From positions 2,604,001 through 2,668,000 of the forward strand of contig CM037470.1 of assembly GCA_021014325.1 (NCBI GenBank): 64,000 nucleotides of DNA, written 5' to 3'. Of this stretch, positions 33,401 to 45,600 are shown piece after piece (positions within the stretch are counted from its first letter, which is position 1; every line of letters begins with the position of its first letter). This DNA comes from Plazaster borealis (taxonomy: Eukaryota > Echinodermata > Asteroidea > Forcipulatida > Labidiasteridae). The translations under genes were made by a program, and so were the position numbers. The notes under the pieces are model-generated. The model searched no databases. It was given only the letters and a program-made list of their open reading frames with translations, and had not been told where the DNA came from.

Positions 33401-36400
33401 GGTTAACGGCTCAGGGAACCTTATCGGGGAGACGGCAAAGTACCAGAGTGACTGCCTCGATTGCCCCGGTGGGTCGTGGTGCGGGTCGGCCACCTTCGAC
33501 CCGAGCGACTGCGGCACGGGGATGTACTCCAAGCCCGGCCAGAGCGTCTGCGTGACATGCGAGGCCGGGTACTACTGCGACAACGTGACGACGTCCCGCT
33601 GGGATATGCTGAACAATAAGAAGTGCCCGGCTGGGCTGTACTGCACCACGGGGCTGAATGCCGTGTCTGAGGCTACCAACTGTAGCCAGTCTCATTACTG
33701 CCCCGAAGGTAAGTAGGAATTTCAAGTACAGGGCACAATTTCATAAAACCTGTAAACTCAAATAGTTGCTAAGCACAGAAAAAAATCTTGCTCAGCAGAA
33801 ACAGGTTACCAGCATTCATTCCATGAACTTTACACTCATTGTTTGCTTATTAGCAAAGAAATTTGTTAAGCAGTAATTTCTGCTAAACAGCTTTATGAAA
33901 TCGGGCCCTGATAACTTTTAGTGTGCTTTCTGTGAATTATTTTCTGCACTTTTTAATACATTTACAGTCAATTTCTTAAAAGCCTCTGAGCAGTTTTTCT
34001 GCTTACGGAGCGGCCATAAACAAAATGGCCATTTCATAAAACTACTAAAAACTTTAAGCAAAGTGATTCTGTCCCCCATACATCTAGACTTGGTTCAAGT
34101 CGGGTCTCGTGCTAATCGAGTCACTATACCGCTAGCTCTGATGAGCTTTTTTCACATGCGCCATCTAGTGTCAATTAATTGCCAATCCAGTGAGTTGGCT
34201 CGCGAAACCCTCTCAATAGCAGAGTTGATTGGCACTTTCCTGGCAAGTGAGGGCACACACCAAAGTGGTGAAATAGAGCTGTGATGTAGTGCATGCAGTG
34301 GATTAATCAGACGACCAATCACGCGACGAAAGTTTGACTTGGGTCAAGTCTACCATACATCGAGTTGTATAGAAATTTCATCTGAAAGCGCCCTCTTTTG
34401 ACTCCACTTCCTTCAGCCCATGTTAATTTTCTGTACGGGGACGGCACACACTGGGGTGGGGGGGGGTGGCCACACAGAAATCCCCCTTGACACTGGTGTC
34501 CGCTCATGGCGCTTGCTTTAATGAAAAAAAGTTTCTCCCTGGTTGTCTTTTCTATTAACAAACAAAATTTCTTGTTGCAGCTACGCCGTTCGAAGTGAAC
34601 TGTCCCGTCGGGACCTACAACCCGACGACGGGTCTGGGAGACGTGAACCAGTGTACGGCTTGCGACGCCGGCTATTACTGTCTAGAGGAAACCAACACTC
34701 CGACAGACCAGTGCTCTACGGGTTACTACTGTCCAACTAACATCACCAACCCCTACAGTAACAACCCGGCCACCATCGGCTCTTACGGGCCCAGACAGGT
34801 ACCAACTCCTCCTTGCCTCCTAATAATAGTAAAACGTTGCTTGGTCATAAAAGTAGTTTTAAAATGCCGTTACTTTTTCGTAAAGGTATTATAACGAGAA
34901 GTCCCCCCGATCCACTAAGCGATTTCCTACCTCCCGCCCAGGTAGTAGTTAGGAAGCAGGACAGTTCTTTTCAAAACTTGGTAGTCTCCTGAATTCCGAA
35001 AATCTACTCTGCGGCAGTAGAACAGTCTCCCGAATTCCAAAAATCTACTCCGTGGCAAAAGAATACAGCAAGACTAGTTCTCAAATAACAAAAATCTACA
35101 CAGCAAAGTAGATAAACACATGGTGTTACCACAAGCCTAATATACATTGATACCCACCATGCAATGCATCAAATCCTATATATTTGAAGGTATTAAAGGC
35201 ACTGTACACGTTTGGTAATTACTCAAAATATATATTAGCATAAAAAGTGACTTGGTAACGAGCAACGGAGAGCTGTTGATAGTATAAAACATTGTGAGAA
35301 ACGACTCCCTCTCAAGTAACGTAGTTTTTGAGAAAGAGGTAATTTCTCACTAAAATAATAAAAGACTTCTGGCAAGAAGCCTTTTATTCCTATCTGAAAG
35401 CACACAAATTAGAACAACAAGGGTGTTTTTTCTTTCAACATTTTCTTGCAACTTCGATGACCAATTGAGCCCAAATTTTCACAGGCTTGTTATTTTATGC
35501 ATACGTTGGGATACACCTAGTGAGAACACTGGTCTTTGACAATAACCAAACGTGTTCAGTGCCTTTAAGGATGTCTGGTTTGGTCTTTCAAAATAGGTAA
35601 CTCCTAATGCGTTGATGGCCCACTAAAATTCCCTTTAAAAGTATTATACAGGATTAGTAAAGACTCAAAACATAATTGTTTAATTACAGTCCGAGAGCTT
35701 ACTGATTATGAAGTTTATACTAGAACCATTGATGACAATGATCACAACCTTTTGCCGGGCACACTTTCGTTTGGCCCCTCTTCCAAGCACAGGAGGATAT
35801 CGTTGCGTCAGTTCAAAAACTGCGTTAGCTCCTAAAAATAGCACTTACGTTAAGCGCGAGTTTGAAATTGTCAAAACGTTGTATCTTGCTTTAAATAGCC
35901 CAGATATACACACAAAACAAGTACGCGCCGAGATACAATGCTTTTCCATGGAGCATTTTCGTGCGGGATACAACGTGAAGCGCGAGTTTGAAATTGTCAA
36001 AACGTTGTATCTTGCTTAAAATAGCCCAGATGTACACACAAAACAAGTACGCGCCGAGATACAACGTTTTTCCACGGAGCATTTTCGTGCGGGATACAAC
36101 GTGAAGCGCGAGTTTGAAATTGTCAAAACGTTGTATCTTGCTTAAAATAGCCCAGATGTACACACAAAACAAGTACGCGCCGAGATACAACGTTTTTCCA
36201 CGGAATATTTTCGTGCGGGATACAACATTTTTGCAAAAGCGGGATACAACATATTCACTCTGACTTGACGATATGTTATCCCCCCCACATTTCCCCCCAC
36301 CCCCCGGCCAACATACTTCCTTATGACTACTCTTTGTCTGTCCGTTATTTCCCTAGGTACCTTGCCCAGGAGGGACCTTCATTGACACCCAAGGGGGGCG

Positions 36401-39400
36401 CTATCTGGAGGATTGCATCCCCTGTCCGGCTAGCTTCTACTGCCCTCTGGGTACCGGCAGTCCCATAGAGTGCCCTCGTGGGTTCTACTGTCCGATGAAT
36501 TCTTCCGCGGCATTCCCATGCCCGATCGGAAGATACGGAAACTCCTCCGGTAAGTTCTTGTAAACTCTAGTCTTTGAAGACCATAGCAGAGCCGTATATT
36601 GAGAGAGTTGAGACATAGAGGGACCAGTTTTTTCATGGACGCCATTTTTAGTCCAAATGTAGCACAACCCAATGCGCAGACTAGTCTGGCATCCTGTGTT
36701 AACCCATGCGGTTTTCCTTGACACAAAATGGCTTCTTATCGCAAGTTGTCGCAACTCTCTTAATACACAGCTCTGGACCATAGCAGCCGCAACCAGCCTC
36801 AAGGGTTGACCTACCTCCACTCAAACAAAAAAGTCAAACTAAAGGTCATGACCTGAATTGACTTTTCCCAAGGTATCCCACGTTGACATAGTATCTACAT
36901 TTCAGCCTGAAGTTTCGACAAGTGTGCCGTGATGGTCTTCAGGAAAAGACCAAATTTTCACGATGGAAAATGTGATAAGTCTTTTTTTCTTCACAGGTCT
37001 CCCGTCGTTGGAGAGCTGCCCTCTCTGCGACCCGGGTTGGTATTGTGACGCCCCTGGTCTAACCACTCCGAGAGCGCCCTGCGATCCCGGGTTCGTCTGC
37101 TACGAGGGCGCTACATCATCGGATCCGACCGATGGGACGTTGGGAGAAGTTTGCCCTGCAGGAGGTTACTGTCCCCTTGGTAAGTGATCCTGGCCTGTGG
37201 ATATTTTTCTTTTTTTATTTGGATTATCTTCCTTCACAATCAGTCTTTGAAAGAGGTGAAAATACTTAACTTACAAGAAAGTTGTGACCCTTGTGGTGGT
37301 CATGCCTCTAGGTTTCTTTTGCGATGGTTTCTAGAGTCTGTAGACCTCTTAATGTAACACCCTGTATAATCAGTAATAAACCACAAGGAAAACTGACTGT
37401 GTAAATTTTTAGATAATTTTGGGTTGTATCGTAAACTTGGGTGTGATCCCTGGCTACACGTCAGTTACAGGTTGAATGGCTTCTGACTGGCACCCCCGAA
37501 CAAAGATATTGACAGAATAGGGGGACCGCCAACATTAGGGCTAGATAGCTCAGTTGGTAGAGTGCCGGCACGTTAATCCGGTGGTTGCAGGTTCAAGTCT
37601 TGCTCTAGAGAACTTTTCTTTGTTCAACCCAAAATTACCCTGTATATCCAGTTGGCTTTGTCTTAAGGCCAAAGAGGGTACCACCGGGTTGTAGTAAATG
37701 GGTACCTGCAAGGGTAGAGATTGTCGATGTGAACGATTAGCAACCTGTGTGCCCATTTGGCTGCCGGTGCTGCATACTCCTGAGGAGTTGAGATTGTTTC
37801 ACGCGTATGCTTAAAACCCAATGAACAGGGGTAGTAATATTGTAAGGCACTTTGATACCTGGGCCCAACTTCATAGAGCTGCTTTAGCAGAAAATATTGC
37901 TTAACAATTTTCTGCTTTTCGCAAAAGCAGGATACCAGTCATAGATGGTGCATGAGACATGGTATTTTGGCTGGTAACCTTATTGTGAAAATGCAGAATT
38001 TTGTTGTGCTGAGCTACTTTTTGTGCTTAAGCAGCTCTATGAAATTGATACCTGCCTATTTTTGTTGTTATTGTTGTTGTTGTTGTTATTGCTATTGTTG
38101 TTGTTTGGACAGGATCATATACCAGTCTGCCTTGCCCGCCTGGGACGTACAGCAACACGTCGGGTGCCATCAACCACTACGACTGCTTTGATTGTGATCC
38201 CGGATTCTACTGCAGTAACGCAAGAACACCAAGTAAGACAAAATGATCAGTCGGTTGACTGTTTTCGGATTATTAAAGATGCATTCACCAGTAAAGGAGA
38301 ACTCCTCCACAAATTCCTTCTAGAAACTACGAGGGAAATTATGTTCACTTTATCGTTCGTCCAGCTGCCCCAACGTAGACATACTGTATGCGTAAGAAAT
38401 GGAACATGTTGATTCGTGGTATACTGAGCTGCAGGGCTAAAACACAAAACTCAGAAAATTCTGAGCTCATTTGTCGTCCCACGTTGTGTAAACTACGTCA
38501 CCTATAGTTTTATTTTCTTAACCACAGTAAAATAAATTTACGGGATTTTCTCTTTTGAGGTGCACTCAAGTGTCGACCTAATCATGTAGAACCAACTTGA
38601 GAGAAGCAGGCATGGTTTTCTTCCTACTGATTTCCGAATTGTTTTGCCCTTGGAAAATTCTGAAAAATTGTGATTAAATAGTCTGAAATGTCTATTAAAA
38701 CCCCACACCATATGAAGAAGCAGGTCAGCCCTGGTGCTCAACAAAAATTCCTACTTTTTTCGAGGGACCAAATATCATGCATGGAGAAGTAAACGAAGTA
38801 ACACAAAATCAAAAGGAACAAGGATTGTTTCCCGAAGTTTGTTATCTCATTTTGGTCTATGTCTCGTTTCACACAGGTCCATCGGGTCCATGCAACCCAG
38901 GCTACTACTGCACCGGAGGGGCTCGCACCCCAAACCAGACCGTCACCCAGCCAGGCCACTACTCAGAGTCTGGTGCTACCCAGCAGACCCCCTGCCCACT
39001 GGGCACCTACATGCCCGAGGATAGGGCGGGCGAGTGCAACATCTGCGAGCCCGGGTTCTATTGCCCTTACGAGGCCATGACTAACATGACTGTGTGTGAA
39101 GCCGGTAAGCCATTTGAAGTCTTGTTTCCCCTGTGTGTGCAAACCCACTTATGAATCCACTGATCATCCTTGTACAGAAAAGGTGCCAAACTATTTTGAT
39201 CTTTCAGGTTCGGTTTGGTGAAAGCAGCTTGGCTCGCACAAACAAGAATTTTGTGTGCATATTTTGACAACCAGGGTTCATATTTGCTTTATTATTATTA
39301 TTATTAGTAGTATAGATTTCCGGTAATGGTCTTTCAGGTTCGGTTTGGTGAAAGCAGCTTGGCTCGCACAAACAAGATTTTTTTGGTTCATATTTGCTTT

Positions 39401-42400
39401 ATTATTATTATTATTATTAGTATATATTTCTGGTAATGGAAAATAAGGATGCCTCATAAATCACTGTAGCTCGCAAGCCTGATGAAACCTGTGAATAAGG
39501 GTGCTTGATATGTGAACCAGAAACACCGGGGTTAACCCCTACTCATCCACGATAATTGTTCTGGGTTATTTTACGTGCACTACCAATCCTAGTACACGGG
39601 ACCCACGGCTTCATGTCCCATCCGAGGTACAAAACAATTTTGGTAAAGTATCTTGCTCGAGGACACAAGTGCTACGACCAGGACTCGAACCCACACTCTG
39701 CTGATCAGAAACACCATGGAAATGGAGTACGGTGCTCTTAAAAGAGGCACGCTGTCGTCGTGATCATAGTCTGCTTGTGGCTGGACGTGGAAACATGAAC
39801 TCTCACCCACTTACTACACGCACGCACGTTAACCGTAACATCACAAACAAAAGCTTTAAAGGGCGCTGTCAATACTATCACGCTCGCGCTTGTGCGGTAA
39901 GTGGTTGAGAGTTCAGAATTTAATGTCTGGCCACAGTCTCGCTGTGATCACGACGACAGTGCCCCTTCTAACCGCTCGGCCACGTCACGCCACGTTTAAT
40001 CCATCAACTGCAACAAATAAATTGATCACCTCCCTCCCCCTTCCTGATACCCCCCTCCCCCTGCACTTTCCAGGTCAATACTGTGGAGAAGGGGCCTTCA
40101 CTTTTGAACTTTGCCCTCCGGGTACCTATTCCGGTGTCAGTCACCAGACGCACATCGATAACTGCACGGATTGCGAGCAAGGGTACTACTGCAGTCAAAG
40201 AGGCGGTGTGACACAGACAGCCCAATGCGATGCTGGTCATATCTGCTTCAAAAATGCCCTGTTTGGGACGCCCGTCTTCAATAACGACTCGTCCGGGGGT
40301 AAGTCCGCACATGAACTTTTGATTTTGTCCGCTCAGGACTATAATGTCATTAGTGCAATTTGTATGGGTTTCATAAAATTGCTTTTTGCATATTTTGGAG
40401 CTCCTGGTAAATGGGGTTTATTGATCAAGAGTGGTCTTCAAGGTTTTTGTTTGGCAAAAAGAAACATTCAGTTTATAAGTTAAACATTTGTTTGTTGATT
40501 TTGATTATTTAAAAATAAATTATACACACTTTTCATTTAATCTTTTGATCATTAGGCAGTAATTGCAATTAAGTCTTTCAATGCCCACTTTTGTTTGCGT
40601 TTGAACCTAAAATGCCTAGCTTTTTGAGTTTGTTTTCGAAATCTGTATAAAGAATAAATAATTGAGTTTTCACACCAAACAAAATGTATCTTGCTGAATT
40701 GTGTTGCCTTGGTACATCCCAAATTCAATACTATTTCTTGAGAGATAATGCCCTTTCGTGATAACATGTATATTATGGGTCGTACATGTCTGATGGATGA
40801 CACTTTTTGAGTACATTAAAAAGATCGTACACATACGACCTTGGCACTGAAAAAGTTAATGACCTTACAGCTCAGAGTCAACGATTTATGCTTCGTTATG
40901 TATCTGTTGGATGTGCCCATACCCATGCAATCTACCCTCCATCTGACACTTCCCCTACACCAAGAACACCCTCGTCTCAAGTAGCCACTTGGGTCGACGG
41001 AGTTGAGTTGAGTTGAAGAAGACCTAGATGTGCTCTCAGTCAATCCAATAGAACTCTTATCATAAACCTCGCTTGTATTTCTACTCATTCCAACAGATAT
41101 TCCTAACAGTTACGGGCCAGGTTTAAAGCTCATAAAAAAATGTATTGAGCTATATTTTGTTTTTGAGGATTTATGCTTGGGAAAAAGAAAAAAAAAAAGG
41201 AGAAAAAAAAGAAGTTTTTGGACTTGCCATTTTCATATCTTTTACAAGGTCTCAAAACCGCTGTGCAAACACCGCCAACACACATCAATTGTTATTTCTA
41301 CTATTTACTGTTCTATCAGGTCAGGTCATCATTACCTGGGGTGACCAGTGCGCGCAAGGTCATTTCTGCGTCCAGGGGGCAACCTTCATGGAAAAGTGCC
41401 CCAAAGGGACCTACCTCGATTTTGTCGGAGCTAAATCGGAGGACGACTGTAAACCTTGCGGAGAGGGGAGGTACTGTGACACAACGGGAGCCATAGCAGA
41501 GAAAGGTTTGACGGTCTTTTATTTTGTGATTTGGTCATTTTTTTTTATATGAGACATCGCCTAACGTTACAAGGCCGAACGACCACTTAAAGGTGAGGGC
41601 TACACTTAACTGATTTGGGCTGTCGACCCAAATCAACTGTCACCAGGGGCACGTTGCCACACACTCCCCTTCACAGTCCGTAAGGATGTAGGCATGGGTA
41701 TCATCCACTAGGAGCCTGGCTGGTAGAGCAGAATGCATGACTTTCCCAACTTTTTACGCAGCAATTATGGTTAAATGCCTTGCTCAAGGGCACGAGTGTC
41801 ATGACCAGCATTCGAACCCACACTCTGCTGCTGACAACACCAGAGCTTGGGTCCGGTGATGCATTTGTTCAAACTTCGATTAGTACCAGCTAAGTAGAGA
41901 GATCTTTACAGGGTGTTTCGTAGTTTCTTGATTTTTTTTCTTCGCACCATGCAAAGTTTTGAATCCTTTGTAGTCTACATATACTAATAAAACAGGGATG
42001 CCAGGGCCCAATTTCACAAAGCCTGTAAGCACAAAAACATGCTAAGCACAGAAAAGTATTGCTTAGCAGAAACAGGTTACCAGCCAAAATTACATTAAGT
42101 TTGCATTGTTGTGACTGGTGCCCAATCAATTTTTGCTTAGCAAAGAAATTTGTCAAGCAGTATTTGATGGAAAACATTTTAATGAATTTCAGCAAAGATC
42201 ACTTGTTGCCGTTTTCGATCAAGTAGGTCTTTAAAATCGGACAAATCCTTGTGAGTTTGGCTTACATTGTTACAAACTTCGTGTGTGTGTTCCTACCACC
42301 CCCCCCCCCAGGTGACTGTGATCCCGGTTATGTATGCTTCGGTGGAGCCATGCAGTCGGACCCCACGGACAACGTCACCGGCCGCGTCTGCTCCAAGCGG

Positions 42401-42601
42401 CGCTACTGCCCGGGGGGTACGGCCAACGAGTTCCAATGCGCCCAGGGGTACTACTCCGATGTTGAGGGTCTGTCTGAATGCAAGATGTGCGAGCCTGGGT
42501 TCTACTGTGTCCCGGACGCTGACCCTGTAGCCTGCCCTCAAGGTACTTACAAACGAAAACGACGACAACAACAACAACTAAAAGAAGGCTCCCAAAATTT
42601 G

Positions 42602-42633
<32 letters not shown>

Positions 42634-45600
42634 GTTTTTTTTCCCCTTACCAAAACCTTTCAACTGAACGCAGAGCTGTCAACTCTCCCATATTCTGCAG
42701 AAAGTTCCCTGAAAATAAACCAATCTTTCCATGTTGTGATTGTTTTCGTTTAACTCCCTGATTATGGAAACTGTTTCCCTATTATGTTGAATGTAATTCT
42801 AAATGTCTCCCTGATTGTTGTACAAAATCTTCCTGATTGCATGATGTAAATGTTGGCAGCTCTGAGGTTGTATGCTCCCCATTTCTCAGATTCAAATGTT
42901 TTGGGGTGAAAATTTATCCAAACCATATTACTTCGAAGGGAATCCTTTCTCATAGTAGTTTATACTATCAACAGCTGTAGTGTTTCTCACCAAGTAAGTT
43001 TTTATGGTTAAATTTTGTTTGAGTACTTACCAATCTATGACCTTACCTTTAAGTAGGCCTGCCTATTTATTTGGCTTAGGACAATAATAGGGTTAAATAT
43101 CACACTTACTACTTCCTTTGTTGTTACAGGACAATATTGCATCGGTGGTACCGAGTCAAACAGAGATCCCATAGACTGTCCGACGGGAACGTTTGGAAAC
43201 CGGACTCAACTGACCCTGGAATCTGAGTGTACTATATGTCCAGGAGGTAGGTACCAGACCATGTATATTTCGCAATTGACTATTAATGGCCACGTTGGCA
43301 GCAGAAAATGAATGAAGATACAGAGGTAAAGTAAAAAATGAATGGAGTACATGATATGAAAGAAAGAGATGAAAATAAACAAAAGAAAATTTGAAAAAAA
43401 AAAAAAAATGGAAAAAAAAAAAATCATAGGAATTTTGGAATTGTTAAATTCAGAGTGATTATTCAGAGGAAGATTGAAGTGATGTCTTAAGGGTATAAAT
43501 TTAAAATAAACTGATGAAGTTTTTTGAATACTTTACTCCGTAGGTAAATACTGCGAGCAGCCAGGCTTGTCCACCTACAGCGGTCTGATCGTAGCAGGTT
43601 TCTGGTCCATCACTGGCGCCACCCAAAAGGGCCCCTTCGATGATGTCACCAATCCCGACTTTGGAATATGTCCAAAGGGATACTTCTGTCCCGAAGGATC
43701 GGACCATCCAAGTCCATGCCCTCCCGGAACCTACAGGTGAGAACAATTTATCTGCCCTTACCTAAACCTAGAAACCTACTATTTTAATTTTGAATTTTGA
43801 ATTTTATTAATTAGTGGTTACATCTTCAGCAATTCATCTTTTAAACTACACTCTACTACACTCGTTAGTGACTCAACCCATCTACCCAGTAATTTATTGC
43901 TCAATACTCATAACCGATATCTGACATTGTCTCGTTAATGACTCAACCCATCTACCCAGTAATTTATTACTCAATACTCATAACCGATATCTGACATTGT
44001 CTCGTTAGTGACTCAACCAATCTACCCAGTAATTTATTACTCAATACTCATAACCGATATCTGACATGGTCTCTTTAGTGGCTCAACCCATCTACCCAGT
44101 AATTTATTACTCGATACTCATAACCGATATCTGACGTTGTCTCGTTAGTGACTCAACCCATCTACCCAGTAATTTATTACTCGATACTCAGAACCGATAT
44201 CTGACATTGTCTCGTTAGTGACTCAACCCATCTACCCAGTAATTTATTACTCGATACTCATAACCGATATCTGACATTGTCTCGTTAATGACTCAACGCA
44301 TCTACCCAGTAATTTATTACTCGATACTCATAACCGATATCTGACATTGTCTCGTTAGTGACTCAACCCATATACCCAGTAATTTATTACTCAGTACTCA
44401 TAACCGATATCTGACATTGTCTCGTTAGTGACTCAACCCATCTACCCAGTAATTTATTACTCAATACTCATAACCGATATCTGACATTGTCTCGTTAGTG
44501 ACTCAACCCATCTACCCAGTAATTTATTACTCGATACTCAAAACCGATATCTGATGTTGTCTCGTTAATGACTCAACCCATCTACCCAGTAATTTATTGC
44601 TCGATACTCATAACCGATATCTGACATTGTCTCGTTAGTGACTCAACCCATCTACCCAGTAATTTATTACTCGATACTCAAAACCGATATCTGATGTTGT
44701 CTCGTTAATGACTCAACCCATCTACCCAGTAATTTATTACTCAATACTCATAACCGATATCTGACATTGTCTCGTTAGTGACTCAACCCATCTACCATCC
44801 GAGGGCTCTTGTTCGGTGTGCCTCCCCGGAAAATACTGCCCGGTGAACCACGCCCTGTCATGGGAAGGTGATTGCGATGCTGGTTGGTACTGCACAAGCG
44901 GCTCCACGTCACAGAGACCAGTAGTAGCGGAAGAGGGGGGTGAATGCCCTGCAGGTAAGTAGCACAGTGTATATTACACCCGAATAGATCCTTGTCTTTT
45001 GGTTGGAGGATTGTGGGTCACATGGCCTTCATTACTCACTCTATTTCATTCCTACTATATTACTATAGTCTGAGGAACTCAAATTTAAGTGGTAACTTGT
45101 GACTTAAGTAAGTCATTGTACCAGAGATTTTTCAAATCTAACTTGGCTTATTGACTTGTGCGGTGATGTATCTTTCCCAAAGCATTTGTTTACCAAAGAC
45201 AAACTTGACTTTTGGAATTTTGTTTTTGAATGAATAAAAATGGTTTTCTTCATTCTGAAGGATTTTATTGCGAAGCCGGGTCACCAGCGCCGGTGAAATG
45301 CCAAGCAGGGACCTACAACAACGAGAGTGGTCAGTTTGAGTGTCTGCAATGTCCAGCGGGGTCATACTGTATCGAACAGACCACTGACCCTGCCGTGTGT
45401 CCGGAGGGCTATTACTGCCCCGCTAGTACCCAGACGGCGTACGCTAACGCCTGCCCGGAGGGAAAGTTTAATAACTTGACAGGAAGGTCATCACTCCAGG
45501 ATTGTATAGAGTGTCTCCCAACGTAAGTACTTTGTGAATTTGTTTTATTCTTTGGGGGGGGGGGGGGTTGAACAAAGAAAACATTGGTTCGTTCAAATCC

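Noticed and set aside
37542..37640. tRNA gene (Asn-like anticodon arm)
   Set aside because: The acceptor and anticodon stems do not pair fully. The same unit with the same non-tRNA tail recurs at 17468, 25369 and 45840, so it is a SINE.
43861..44796. CRISPR-like regular array
   Set aside because: The 70-bp units are contiguous and nearly identical with no unique spacers. The context is eukaryotic introns, so it is a minisatellite.
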